Part shown: positions 25,565 to 34,290 of the stretch, one piece after another
Numbering within the stretch: position 1 is the stretch's first letter
Layout of the letters: every line of letters starts with the position of its first letter
NCBI GenBank assembly: GCA_943373175.1
Contig: CALSBM010000011.1
Coordinates: 1-54,249 of the forward strand
From: JAIXUI01 sp943373175
GTDB taxonomy: Bacteria > Bacteroidota > Bacteroidia > UBA7662 > JAIXUI01
Reading direction: 5' to 3'
Length of the DNA: 54,249 nt
Notes under the pieces: model-generated
What the model was told of the DNA's origin: nothing
The model's input: the letters and a program-made list of their open reading frames with translations, nothing else
Database searches by the model: none
Position numbers and translations under genes: made by a program

Positions 25565-25910
25565 GCTCGCAAAGGCGGGAAGGCGCAAAGTGAGGATGAA
25601 AACCTTGGCGACTTAGCGGCTTAGCGAGAAAAAATAAATCAAATAAAGCTCAATCAAAGGCGCAAAGATGGAAAGGCAGAAATTAAAGAAAAAACCCTTT
25701 GCGACTTAGCTGCTTAGCGAGAAAAATAAATCAAATAAAGCTCACGCAAAGGCGCAAAGGCGCAAAGTGAGGATGAAAACCTTGGCGACTTAGCGGCTTA
25801 GCGAGAAAAAATAAATCAAATAAAGCTCACACAAAGGCGCAAAGATGGAAAGGCAGAAATTAAAGAAAAAAACCTTAGCGCGCAAAATACTCTCTTAAAG
25901 GCGCAAAGAA
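25565..25910. repeat. Tandem hairpin repeat of period-8 GCAAAGGC-type arms (A-B-A-B)
   Basis: This gene-free stretch between 25557 and 25997 holds four tandem units of about 85-90 bases, at about 25565-25648, 25649-25738, 25739-25825 and 25826-25910 (last one degraded). Each has a left arm of GCAAAGGC-type octamers, a variable centre, a right arm of GCGACTTAGCGGCTTAGCG type that is an imperfect reverse complement of the left arm, and the spacer AAATAAATCAAATAAAGCTC. Units 1 and 3 share the centre GTGAGGATGAAAACC; units 2 and 4 share the centre ATGGAAAGGCAGAAATTAAA. So a two-unit block of about 174 bases has been duplicated. Each unit can form a long stem. The 87 bases from 25911 to 25997 have nothing recognisable. 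Confidence 0.85.
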
Positions 25911-25996
25911 CCACAAATTGAGGCTTTAATCCAATATGTATTCATTTGATCTTTTATATCATAAGTTTAGACGATAAAAATTGAAACTATTTTTGC

Positions 25997-26737
25997 CTAT
26001 TCAACAGCCATTTTTCTTAATTCATCTTCAATCTTTTCTGCAAGAAAGGTTAAATGGTAAGCATCCATAATGCGGTGATCTGCAGTGATAGAAATTGACA
26101 CCCAATGTTTTCCATCTCGCTGAAAGGTGTCTGAAAAGTAAACGCCTATTGAAAATGGACTATGATTATGAGAAGTAAATGGCCCATTTAAAGTTGATTT
26201 TCCATTACAAGCAAAATAACTATGACCAAAAATATATCCTTTCAGTTTTGTTGAACTAGCCCAATATTGATAAAACATAGAGCGAACCCACCAGGGCAAG
26301 TAGAAAAACCGCTTTTGTTGTGGACTTAAAACAGAATCTTTCTTTAAAATAAGACGTTTAAATTCTGTAGTTAGTGCTTGACCGCTCATTTCATGTGGAT
26401 TTTTTAGAATAGTCGAAACAGTTCTTCCTTTTACATTTCTGCTCGATATGCGAATGCGAATTTCTTCCGGTATTTCTATTTTATTACCAATTACTTGTCC
26501 AATGTATTCTGGATGCTCAGCAATTACTTGAGCATACGCCATTAAAAAGCGAACAGGCAAACCTTTATTTTCTAGCTGCGATGGGTCTTTTTGTAAATGT
26601 TCAACCAGTGCAGTAATATCAAGTTGAAAACTCATCCAGAATGAAGGATACTTTAATCCCACGCGAAGAATGTCTGCAATCATTTTTCGCTCGTAATCGT
26701 AATCTTTTGAGAATACTGGCATTTTAAGTTTTTTCAT
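25997..26737 (-). CDS. Stand-alone E2/CAT-type acyltransferase domain
   Basis: A 246-residue protein that contains only the catalytic domain of the 2-oxoacid dehydrogenase E2 / chloramphenicol acetyltransferase superfamily, with no lipoyl or peripheral-subunit-binding domain. It has FQLDITALVEHLQ, PVRFLMAYAQVIAEHPEY, and the catalytic segment SISITADHRIMDAYHLTFLA; the usual HRxxDG reads HRIMDA, so the Gly after Asp is replaced by Ala. The His that takes part in catalysis is present. It is the last gene of a five-gene minus-strand operon. Likely an acyltransferase acting on a CoA ester, with unknown substrate. Confidence 0.8.
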   Translation of the reverse strand: MKKLKMPVFSKDYDYERKMIADILRVGLKYPSFWMSFQLDITALVEHLQKDPSQLENKGLPVRFLMAYAQVIAEHPEYIGQVIGNKIEIPEEIRIRISSRNVKGRTVSTILKNPHEMSGQALTTEFKRLILKKDSVLSPQQKRFFYLPWWVRSMFYQYWASSTKLKGYIFGHSYFACNGKSTLNGPFTSHNHSPFSIGVYFSDTFQRDGKHWVSISITADHRIMDAYHLTFLAEKIEDELRKMAVE

Positions 26738-26763
26738 CTTAAAAGATTAAATTTTGGATATAG

Positions 26764-27369
26764 TTAATCGGTAAGAATGTCTGTAATTTCTTGCAACATT
26801 TCATAGTTATATAAGCCAGGCTTTTCCTCGTCGCCCCCCCTTAGAGCAATAGCATAAGGTTTCCATAAGTCCAATGCTTCTTTTAATGTTTCAGCATTAA
26901 AAGGACACGAAAGCACCAATTCATATTCGAGGCAGATATTTCTCACTTCACTGGCCTCTTCTCCTATGCTTAATTCAGGAAATGAAACCTCACTATGCAG
27001 CACAATTAAGAGTGATTGATTCAAATAGTGTAATGCATATTCCGTCGCGAGTGTCCAGGGTAAGCGAACAATTACGGGTAAGTTTAATTTCTGTAAAGTG
27101 ACTTCAGTTACTGGATGTCCTAATTCTACGGCGTCTAATCCAAGAAATTCAACGGCATCTTGAATAACTGCCACCGGCGTTCCATCGGGAAATTGCCCAA
27201 CAATCCGTGGCCCACTAATCCAGCCGACAATTTCTTTTAGCTTGGTCATTCCCGGAAAATCAGGTAATGAAGGATCGATAGCAAGAGCCAGAAACTCGAA
27301 CCCTTCTGCCGCCGCATATCGGGCATCAGACAAGGTATGGCAATGATGGAAATAAACCTGAGCACGCAT
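26764..27369 (-). CDS. TrpF-like TIM-barrel protein, probably not PRAI
   Basis: A 201-residue protein with the outline of phosphoribosylanthranilate isomerase: an opening strand followed by SDARYAAAEGFEFLALAID, LKEIVGWISGPRIVGQF, LDAVELGH, VIVRLPW, and the end PYAIALRGGDEEKPGLYNYE, which resembles the phosphate-binding GG(D)EEKxGxKD end of TrpF. The catalytic Cys of the N-terminal KICG strand is not in the usual place (VYFHHCHT), and the second-Asp strand is altered. No trp genes are adjacent. Probably a paralogue with another role. Confidence 0.6.
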   Translation of the reverse strand: MRAQVYFHHCHTLSDARYAAAEGFEFLALAIDPSLPDFPGMTKLKEIVGWISGPRIVGQFPDGTPVAVIQDAVEFLGLDAVELGHPVTEVTLQKLNLPVIVRLPWTLATEYALHYLNQSLLIVLHSEVSFPELSIGEEASEVRNICLEYELVLSCPFNAETLKEALDLWKPYAIALRGGDEEKPGLYNYEMLQEITDILTD

Positions 27370-27429
27370 CGCCGCAAGATACAGCTTATGTTTCAGTGCC
27401 TCACGAAGCCAACACCGCGAATTCGGAAA

Positions 27430-28239
27430 TCACTCTACGGTTAAATCGTAATACAAGGTGCTGTTTGCAGGGATTTTTGGAGGCATTCCGGCTTTCCCAA
27501 AACCTAAATTAGCAGGAATGACCGCTTTAACTGTACTGCCTCGTTTAATATGGGTTAATGCACGGTACAAACCCGGCATTAGTCGGTTTTTTTTAATGGA
27601 AAGAATCACCGGGCCTGATTCATTAAGACTACGGTCAAACAAACGTCCGTCTTCCAGAAACCCCGAAAAACTTAATCGAATGCTGTCCCCGTCCTTCAAG
27701 GTGTTCCCAATTCCTTCTTTGAGAATGTAAATCTTAACCCCATCAGCATCGATTCCAGTAAACATTCCTTTATCAGGTTTTACCAATCCCGGAATGTGTG
27801 TTTTCACTTCTAAAGTGTAGCGTAACGTGCTGTTGGGTTGAATAGCGCCAAATGAAGCACTGCCATAGGCAAGGTTGGGGGGCAGAATGAATTCTGCCTT
27901 ATCGCCTTGCCTCAGTTTACAAAGCCCCAATTCGACGCCTTTCACCACTTGACCCATTCCAATTCTGATAGCCTGAATTTGCTTTTCACTTTGAGGGGAA
28001 GAAACTGGGCTTCCATCCACCAAATTCACTTTCATCAGAAATCGAACAGAATCACCTATTCGGATACTGTCTCCAGCACTACGGCTCTCAGCGATTCTCC
28101 ACCAAAGGCCAGAAATGTCGGGAGTGAAGCCAAGTGCAGCGAAGTCTATCGTTTCCTTCTGAGCCTGTGAACCGGAATTTCCGTTTCCACAAGCCCAAAG
28201 AAGGAAAGAGATAAAAAGGAAGAAAGCAATGCGGATCAT
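27430..28239 (-). CDS. FKBP-type peptidyl-prolyl isomerase lipoprotein
   Basis: A 269-residue lipoprotein (lipobox LLWAC at residues 13-17) with two FKBP domains in tandem: the first around GQVVKGVELGLCKLRQGDKA and ILPPNLAYGSASFGAIQPN, the second around IRLSFSGFLEDGRLFDRSLN and VIPANLGFGKAGMPPKIPAN. It would catalyse proline isomerisation on envelope proteins. Its start overlaps the stop of the preceding FKBP gene in ATGA (28236-28239). Aromatic active-site residues are partly changed in domain 1. Confidence 0.92.
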   Translation of the reverse strand: MIRIAFFLFISFLLWACGNGNSGSQAQKETIDFAALGFTPDISGLWWRIAESRSAGDSIRIGDSVRFLMKVNLVDGSPVSSPQSEKQIQAIRIGMGQVVKGVELGLCKLRQGDKAEFILPPNLAYGSASFGAIQPNSTLRYTLEVKTHIPGLVKPDKGMFTGIDADGVKIYILKEGIGNTLKDGDSIRLSFSGFLEDGRLFDRSLNESGPVILSIKKNRLMPGLYRALTHIKRGSTVKAVIPANLGFGKAGMPPKIPANSTLYYDLTVE

Positions 28240-29063
28240 TCCACGCCCACCAGTTCAACCTCGAAAATCAAGGTTGCATAACCTGGGATCACGTCAGAAG
28301 CACCACGCGGGCCATAACCTAATTTCGAAGGAATGAAGAGGCGGCCTTTTTCTCCCACTTTCATTAATCCAATGCCTTCGTCCCAGCCTGGAATCACTTG
28401 ACGAGCCCCAAGAGTAAATTCAAACGGTTCAACTTTTCCGGTTTTCGGGTCTTTTCGGTCTAAGGAGGAATCGAACTTACGTCCATCGAGCAGCATACCG
28501 GTGTAATGGACTTTCACCTTCTTTCCGGGCATTGCCTGGGCTCCGGTTCCCGGTTTTTCTTGTAGGTAGATTAATCCAGAGGGGAGCGGATTCGCCTGAA
28601 TGTTATTTTTCTTCAAGTATTCCTGAAGAGTTCGCGCTTCATTGCTGATGTTCACAACCCCAACATGAAAGGTGAATTTTTCATCCGGTTTGATGTTTTC
28701 AGGCATTTTCATCTGGAAAATCTTTTCATAGACCGAATCTGCACGTACTTGAAATGCAGCACTATCACCCACACCAAGTAGCACTAATCCCTCTTCAAAA
28801 GAACCTTTGAAAGGCGGGTTCACCACTTCAATGGGAATAGGCGTACCCATTTGTTTGGTAGTGAAGAACAAGGAATCATCAAGGCCGTAGGTCAGGTTAA
28901 TAGTCACAATATCCCCTATGGCGGCTTTGGTTTTGCCGGAATCGCGGATGACGGTATAACTGAGGCCTGAAGACAGTTGTTTGAATCCAGTGGTTTTGCT
29001 GTCGCATGAGCTCAACATGAGCACGGCAGCGGCTAGGGTCGTAAAGACCAACGACTTGAACAT
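28236..29063 (-). CDS. FKBP-type peptidyl-prolyl isomerase lipoprotein
   Basis: A 275-residue lipoprotein (MFKSLVFTTLAAAVLML then SSC). The N-terminal half is a diverged FKBP-like domain (SYTVIRDSGKTKAAIGD, FEEGLVLLGVGDSAAFQV); the C-terminal half is a canonical FKBP domain with VKVHYTGMLLDGRKFDSSLD, VIPGWDEGIGLMKVGEKGRL and IPSKLGYGPRG. It starts one base after the nrnA-like stop, and its end overlaps the next FKBP gene. The ATG at 29063 is supported by the lipoprotein signal; upstream frame starts lie inside nrnA. Confidence 0.94.
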   Translation of the reverse strand: MFKSLVFTTLAAAVLMLSSCDSKTTGFKQLSSGLSYTVIRDSGKTKAAIGDIVTINLTYGLDDSLFFTTKQMGTPIPIEVVNPPFKGSFEEGLVLLGVGDSAAFQVRADSVYEKIFQMKMPENIKPDEKFTFHVGVVNISNEARTLQEYLKKNNIQANPLPSGLIYLQEKPGTGAQAMPGKKVKVHYTGMLLDGRKFDSSLDRKDPKTGKVEPFEFTLGARQVIPGWDEGIGLMKVGEKGRLFIPSKLGYGPRGASDVIPGYATLIFEVELVGVE

Positions 29064-29064
29064 A

Positions 29065-30075
29065 TTAAAGATGTTGATTGATGAAATTGAGATGGGAAAG
29101 AAAACGGGCTTCTGTTTCAGCCAATGAATCACGGCTTTTGCCACCTGCTGCATTGAAGTGCCCACCTCCTTCGAAAAACAGGCTGGCAAATTCATTTGCA
29201 GGAATTTTGCCTTTAGAGCGGAAAGACATTTTTATTCTATCCTCTCGTTCAGTAATTAACGCAGCGAAACGAACTCCTTGAATTCCCAGGGCCGTGTTCA
29301 CCAACGATTCGGTATCACCGGTGGCGGTAGAGAATGCTTTCAGGTCGTCGGCTGCAAGGAGAAAATAAGCAGTTTTGCTTTCCGGTATGAGACGAAGACA
29401 ATGATGGTAACAATGTCCGAGAAACCGTAGCTTATTTTCGGTAAAATGATCGTCGATGGCCTCATGCAAAGGGGTAGGTTGAAGCCCGAGATCCATTAAA
29501 TCAGCTACTAATCGATGCAGGTTTGCGCTTGTACTTGAAAAACGAAATGAGCCGGTATCGGTCATAATTCCTGTGTAAAGGCATATCGCCATTTCAATGT
29601 CCACAAGGTGCCAATCGCCAACTTCGCGTATTAATTGGGCTACAAGTTCACAGGTTGCTGCAGCTTGAGTATTGCTTAGAGCAAGGCTTGCAAAATCTTT
29701 GGGATGGAGGTGATGGTCAATCATAACCAAACGAGCACCGCTTTTTTCGATATCCTCACGCATCCCATGCACTCTGTCCAGGTCGTTGAAATCTAAGCAA
29801 AACACAATTTGAGCTTCACGCAAAAACTTCCAAGCTGTACGGGTTGCGGTTTCGTAATTGAGCACCTTTTCGTAACCCGGTAAAAAATTGAGGAAGTCGG
29901 GCCAATCGGAAGGGGCAATAAGCTGAACATCGAAGCCTTTCTTGCACAAATAAGCTCCAAAACCCAGCATTGAGCCCATTGCATCGCCGTCAGGCTTGAA
30001 ATGCGTAGTCACAACAACTTTACACGGTTGGGCTAAAAGAGCTTGCCACGAGGCACTATTTTCAGGAGTTAACAC
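29065..30075 (-). CDS. nrnA: DHH-family phosphoesterase (NrnA-like)
   Basis: A 336-residue DHH/DHHA1 protein that would cut nanoRNAs and pAp. Motifs: THFKPDGDAMGS at 24-35, DFND at 95-98, the DHH triplet at 120-122 (VMIDHHLHP), TGIMTDTGSFRF, and DHHA1 GGGHFNAAGG near the C-terminus. The GTG at 30075 is preferred; the frame extends to an ATG at 30129 that abuts the divergent ndk start and adds residues without family support. First gene of the five-gene operon. Confidence 0.9.
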   Translation of the reverse strand: MLTPENSASWQALLAQPCKVVVTTHFKPDGDAMGSMLGFGAYLCKKGFDVQLIAPSDWPDFLNFLPGYEKVLNYETATRTAWKFLREAQIVFCLDFNDLDRVHGMREDIEKSGARLVMIDHHLHPKDFASLALSNTQAAATCELVAQLIREVGDWHLVDIEMAICLYTGIMTDTGSFRFSSTSANLHRLVADLMDLGLQPTPLHEAIDDHFTENKLRFLGHCYHHCLRLIPESKTAYFLLAADDLKAFSTATGDTESLVNTALGIQGVRFAALITEREDRIKMSFRSKGKIPANEFASLFFEGGGHFNAAGGKSRDSLAETEARFLSHLNFINQHL

Positions 30076-30104
30076 AATGAGGTCAAAACTAAAGGGCGAA
30101 AAAT

Positions 30105-30112
30105 TAATTTTG
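30105..30112 (+). promoter_or_regulatory. Bacteroidota -7 box for ndk
   Basis: TAATTTTG matches TAnnTTTG, 17 bases before the ndk ATG. A -33 TTTG box is not evident at the expected spacing. The site lies inside the 5' region of the divergent nrnA frame, so the true nrnA start is likely at or below 30075. Confidence 0.4.
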
Positions 30113-30129
30113 CACCAAATTTTTACCAA

Positions 30130-30549
30130 ATGTCAGGGAATATCACCTTCACCATGATCAAGCCGGATGCAGTTCAAGATGGCCATATCGGCAATATCTT
30201 AGCTCACATCATTAAGGCTGGGTTTACCATTAAAGCGATGAAATACACTCGTTTGACCAACGAACAAGCAGGCGCATTCTATGAGGTACACCGCGAACGC
30301 CCATTCTACAGCGATTTAGTAAGCTTTATGTCTTCCGGCCCTATTGTGGCGGCTGTACTTGAAAAAACTAATGCTGTCGAGGATTTTCGTAAGACTATTG
30401 GCGCTACCAATCCCGCTCAAGCAGAGGATGGTACAATCCGAAAACTGTTTGCCCGCTCTATTGGCGAAAATGCCGTTCACGGATCAGACTCAGATGAAAA
30501 TGCTGCTATTGAAGCAGGGTTTTTCTTCACTCAACTCGAACGTTTCTAA
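30130..30549 (+). CDS. ndk: Nucleoside-diphosphate kinase
   Basis: Ndk balances NTP pools by phosphotransfer through an active-site histidine. The 139-residue protein has ITFTMIKPDAVQDGHIG, FYEVHRERPFYSDLVSFM, GATNPAQAEDGTIRKLFA and the catalytic NAVHGSDSDENA (His 117). A strong terminator follows. Confidence 0.98.
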   Translation: MSGNITFTMIKPDAVQDGHIGNILAHIIKAGFTIKAMKYTRLTNEQAGAFYEVHRERPFYSDLVSFMSSGPIVAAVLEKTNAVEDFRKTIGATNPAQAEDGTIRKLFARSIGENAVHGSDSDENAAIEAGFFFTQLERF

Positions 30550-30567
30550 AGTCTTCCTTAGAATTGA

Positions 30568-30609
30568 AAGTGAGCCTTCCGATAGTTTTGGAGGGCTCAC
30601 TTGTTTTTT
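30568..30609 (+). terminator. Terminator after ndk
   Basis: A 13-bp stem (AAGTGAGCCTTCC at 30568 with GGAGGGCTCACTT, one G-T pair) and a 9-base loop, followed by a T-rich tract. Confidence 0.85.
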
Positions 30610-30939
30610 ATGAATCACGGGGTACACCTTTTATCGTTGAGCTCAACCTACGCTCCTGTTTCATCTAGGAAGGATAAGTAACTTTATTTGAACATGTTGT
30701 AGTAAAATATCTTCAAAAAGCGAGTAAATAATTTATAGATTTTGTTTTTGAATAACAAGTATTGCGGATAAATAGAGCTATTGTTAGAAATAAGGAATGC
30801 TAACACCTTCCTAAAGCATTAGAAAAGTCTTAATATGTCCTTTATTTCGTCGACCAATCGTATAAACTAGTCGACATTTAGTCCATTACATTAAAACGAT
30901 GGCGATGGGTTGCAATTTGCGGAGACAATTAACCGACCT
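30610..30939. other. Leader of the LruC-domain gene, no gene seen
   Basis: About 330 bases without a coding frame, AT-rich in the middle. Two copies of the palindrome GTCGAC lie at 30849-30854 and 30870-30875, 21 bases apart (about two helix turns); a dimeric regulator could bind there, but this is only suggestive. No clear TAnnTTTG box was found close to the gene. Confidence 0.3.
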
Positions 30940-32997
30940 ATGTGTAACATGTTCAATCTCAAAAGCCATTATTCCAAATTGTTAGGAATAGCCTTGATGG
31001 CTGGCGCGGTGACCGTAAGTTCTTGTCGTAAAGACGATCCAGCTCTCGGCCCCGACAACTCCAATGTAAGCCTCGATAAAGCTTCCATTCCCGCAGGTTT
31101 TAACTTTGAAATGGTAAAATCGAAGAATTTCGACCTTACTTTCCGCTTGTCAGACAATACTTTGGCTAGCAAAGTTCGTGTACAATTCTATGACAAGCCT
31201 TCCAAGCTTGGCGGAGAGTTAATTTTTACCGCATTTACCGACGATAACGGTAAAATTGAAATGCCTGTTTCTATTCCAACAAGAGTTAGAAATTTAGTAA
31301 TGGAAACGTCGGCTTATGGCTTTGCTCAGGATTTGATGCTTCCAATGAATGCCAATAATGTTGTGGCAACCATTGGTGGAACAAATCCAACGAACTTGGC
31401 TAATTACGATTTTAACTTGCCTTCACCAGCATCAGCTCGTACCACCGGCACACTTTCAGCTCCATATATCTCAACTCGCTTAGGAACATGGAATGGTGTA
31501 GGTGTACCTAACTATTTAGGCCCTAATCAAGTGGTAGGCGTTCCATTCGCTACGTTGATTGGTTCAACGCTTCCAGAATCTACCAACCAGACAGTTGCTC
31601 GTCCATTCCTTTTCGATGGAACGTATCGTCACGAAGTTCTGATGACGGCAACAGGTACGGTAAACATTACCTTCCTTCATGAAGGTGCCGGATACCGTAA
31701 CTCACTTCATTACTTCAAGTACCACAAAAACAATCCTCCTGCAACTCCTGGAGACATCGACTCAATTATCGCCGTATTTCCTAATGCATCTTACCTTGGA
31801 GGCGGCGGTGGTCTTCTCCCAGGAAATACCGTTAACATTGGAGTTGTTGGAAAAGATACAGTTGTTGGTTTTGCATTAGCTACTCATGGCTATGATAACA
31901 TAACTAACACCATCGACAAAAACTTTGGTCTGATTTACTCTTTACCATCGCTTAACACCTTTGCACCTGCGTCACTACGCCAGCACATGGTTTTGGCATG
32001 GGAGCCAGCCTCGCGCCGTTTCATTTTTGGATTCGAAGATATTCGTCGTAAGTTGCCAATAACTGGTGACCATGACTTCAACGACGTAGTATTCTATGCA
32101 ACTTCTACAGCAGTTGATTCAGTAGATGTATGGCCACTTACTCCACTTCCAGACTGCGATTCTGACGGAATTCCAGATATGTTGGATGAGTATCCATGTG
32201 ATGCAGCTCGCGCTTACAACCGCAATGTTCAGTCTCACCTCGCTTTCGAAGACCTTTGGCCTTCTGTTGGAGACTACGATTTCAACGACCTTACCATTGG
32301 CAACGAGTATCGCATGGTGCTCAACGCTCAAAGTCGTGTAGTTGAAATGTTCAGCCGTCACTATGTTGGTGGTAAAGGTGGTGCTCTTCCACACGGATTC
32401 GGAGTTAGTTTTGGAGTACCTCATACTTCCATTGCTTCTATCACTGGTGGAGAGTGGAGCCGCGGTACTACTACTCGCCGCCCGAATGGTACTGAAGCTG
32501 GTGTGAATAAAGCAACTATGATTGTTTATGAGAACGCTTACGACATGCTCACCGGAGCAGTTGGTAACTTAGTCAATACAATTATTGGTGCTCCTCGCGC
32601 TACTTCTGATACTCTGACAATGGCAGTAACCATGACCACTCCGCAGCGTATCGCTGATTTTGGAGATGCTCCTTTCAATCCATTCATTTTCGTTCAAGGC
32701 CGTGACCGTGAAATCCACCTTCCTGATATGGCACCAACTGAGAAACACAATATGACTTGGTTTGGTAAAGGTCAGGATACTTCAAACCCTGGTGCAGGTC
32801 GTTATTACAAATCAGCAAATGGTGCTCCTTGGGCTATTAATATTCCTGAACTGTTTGCTTATCCTAAAGAATACTCTGCCATTCAGACTGCACACCTGAA
32901 ATTCATGGAGTGGGTTACTTCTGGTGGAAGTAGCTATCCTGATTGGTACCGTAACCTTCCAGGATATCGTAATCCTTCTAACGTTTACACGTACTAG
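30940..32997 (+). CDS. LruC-domain (DUF4114-containing) lipoprotein
   Basis: A 685-residue secreted lipoprotein; the signal ends LMAGAVTVSSC. A beta-sandwich N-terminal region is followed by a DUF4114-like calcium-type segment (FEDIRRKLPITGDHDFNDVV, about residue 377) and the LruC domain (EDLWPSVGDYDFNDLTIGNE, about residue 445; FSRHYVGGKGGALPHGFGVS). Between them, DCDSDGIPDMLDEYPCDA is a thrombospondin type 3-like Ca-binding motif. LruC proteins are surface-exposed and abundant in Bacteroidota; their function is unclear. Start 30940 (MCNMFN) or 30949 (MFNLKS); both precede the signal. A terminator follows closely. Confidence 0.88.
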   Translation: MCNMFNLKSHYSKLLGIALMAGAVTVSSCRKDDPALGPDNSNVSLDKASIPAGFNFEMVKSKNFDLTFRLSDNTLASKVRVQFYDKPSKLGGELIFTAFTDDNGKIEMPVSIPTRVRNLVMETSAYGFAQDLMLPMNANNVVATIGGTNPTNLANYDFNLPSPASARTTGTLSAPYISTRLGTWNGVGVPNYLGPNQVVGVPFATLIGSTLPESTNQTVARPFLFDGTYRHEVLMTATGTVNITFLHEGAGYRNSLHYFKYHKNNPPATPGDIDSIIAVFPNASYLGGGGGLLPGNTVNIGVVGKDTVVGFALATHGYDNITNTIDKNFGLIYSLPSLNTFAPASLRQHMVLAWEPASRRFIFGFEDIRRKLPITGDHDFNDVVFYATSTAVDSVDVWPLTPLPDCDSDGIPDMLDEYPCDAARAYNRNVQSHLAFEDLWPSVGDYDFNDLTIGNEYRMVLNAQSRVVEMFSRHYVGGKGGALPHGFGVSFGVPHTSIASITGGEWSRGTTTRRPNGTEAGVNKATMIVYENAYDMLTGAVGNLVNTIIGAPRATSDTLTMAVTMTTPQRIADFGDAPFNPFIFVQGRDREIHLPDMAPTEKHNMTWFGKGQDTSNPGAGRYYKSANGAPWAINIPELFAYPKEYSAIQTAHLKFMEWVTSGGSSYPDWYRNLPGYRNPSNVYTY

Positions 32998-33017
32998 TAC
33001 GTTTTTCTTGGGTCGTG

Positions 33018-33050
33018 AGCCGCACTGTGAGAACAGTGCGGCTTTTTTTT
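33018..33050 (+). terminator. Terminator after the LruC gene
   Basis: A perfect 11-bp stem, AGCCGCACTGT / ACAGTGCGGCT, with loop GAGA, followed by eight T. Confidence 0.93.
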
Positions 33051-33079
33051 GCTTATTTTCGACCTGTCAAAATCAGCTT

Positions 33080-33277
33080 ATGAAAAAGACTCTTAGCATC
33101 TTGTTTTCCGTGTTGTCAATAGCGTATATTATTTACGTTATCTTCCTCGGAGTCACTAATCCAGACGCACTCCGTTATACCGAAATGCTCATCATGTGTG
33201 CATTGGTATCTATCGCGAGTTACTTCATCACCTTTGGTGCTTTTGAGTCGGTTGACCGGGAGCGTGCAGGTAAATAA
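33080..33277 (+). CDS. Small two-helix membrane protein
   Basis: 65 residues: MKKTLSILFSVLSIAYIIYV as a first membrane segment, then FLGVTNPDALRYTE and a second segment MLIMCALVSIASYFITFGAF ending with charged ESVDRERAGK. Its stop overlaps the ATG of the AIM24 gene (TAATGA), so the two are coupled. Family not recognised; often found beside AIM24-like genes in Bacteroidota by my impression, which is unverified. Confidence 0.75.
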   Translation: MKKTLSILFSVLSIAYIIYVIFLGVTNPDALRYTEMLIMCALVSIASYFITFGAFESVDRERAGK

Positions 33278-34068
33278 TGACAAGTATGAATAGCCACGAG
33301 GTTGATTATAAAATTTTTGGTGAGAGCATTCAGTTTGTAGAAGTTGAACTGGATCCTCAAGAGACCATTGTTGCTGAGGCGGGAGCTATGGTTTATATGA
33401 CCGAAGGCATTCGCTTTGAAACCAAAATGGGCGATGGTTCAAATGCCAGCGATAGCGTTCTTGGTAAATTATTCAAAGCAGGAGCTCGCGCTTTGATGGG
33501 TGAGTCTCTCTTTTTAACCCATTTTACCAATGGTGGCTTTGGAAAACAACAAGTTGCTTTTTCCGCCCCTTTTCCTGGCACTATCATTCCAATTAATCTT
33601 TCTTTGATGCCCGGTAATCAGATTGTCTGCCAAAAGGATGCATTTATTTGTGCTGCATTGGGTACGAAAGTTTCCATAACACTTAATAAGCGTCTTGGTG
33701 CAGGCTTTTTTGGTGGCGAAGGTTTCATCATGCAAAAGCTGCAAGGAGATGGTATGGCATTCATTCATGCAGGAGGAACAGTAATCGAAAGAACCCTGAA
33801 TAATGAAACTTTAAGAGTGGATACTGGCTGTGTTGTTGCGTTTGATGGTCAGATAGATTTTGATATTCAGCGCGCTGGCGGGCTGAAAACCATGTTGTTT
33901 GGTGGCGAGGGGCTTTTCTTAGCAACATTACGTGGAACGGGTAGGGTTTGGCTTCAATCCATGCCAATAAGCAAGTTAGCTCAAGAAATTGTAGCGATGG
34001 GCGGCGGTCATGGTGGTGGCTCTTCTTCGAGAGAAGGTGGAGGGATTCTTGGAAACCTCTTCGAATAA
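33277..34068 (+). CDS. AIM24 / TIGR00266 family protein
   Basis: A 263-residue protein with the tryptophan-RNA-binding-attenuator-like beta fold of the AIM24 family: DYKIFGESIQFVEVELDPQE, TIVAEAGAMVYMTEGIRFET, FFGGEGFIMQKLQGDGMAFI, TGCVVAFDGQIDFDIQ, GGEGLFLATLRGTGRVWLQS. The C-terminus is Gly/Ser-rich (GGGHGGGSSSREGGG). Role unknown; family members are linked to mitochondria in yeast. Starts at the overlapping ATG; terminator follows. Confidence 0.93.
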   Translation: MTSMNSHEVDYKIFGESIQFVEVELDPQETIVAEAGAMVYMTEGIRFETKMGDGSNASDSVLGKLFKAGARALMGESLFLTHFTNGGFGKQQVAFSAPFPGTIIPINLSLMPGNQIVCQKDAFICAALGTKVSITLNKRLGAGFFGGEGFIMQKLQGDGMAFIHAGGTVIERTLNNETLRVDTGCVVAFDGQIDFDIQRAGGLKTMLFGGEGLFLATLRGTGRVWLQSMPISKLAQEIVAMGGGHGGGSSSREGGGILGNLFE

Positions 34069-34093
34069 TTTAATTACTCTATAATCAATCAGT

Positions 34094-34127
34094 AAAGCCG
34101 CTATTCTTTTGAGTAGCGGCTTTTTTT
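34094..34127 (+). terminator. Terminator after AIM24 gene
   Basis: A 10-bp stem AAAGCCGCTA / TAGCGGCTTT with a 10-base loop and a T run. Confidence 0.9.
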
Positions 34128-34290
34128 AAGTCGTAGCGTGTTGGTTTTGAGCCAATGAGACTAAGCGTATCTCAAAAGGTGACGTGGTATTTTTGTCTTA
34201 GTATGAATTCAGGAGGAAGTTAGCAATCGCTTATCCCACACTACAGCATCGGATACTCGGAACTCCTCAGAGACTGGTGCAATGAAACGA

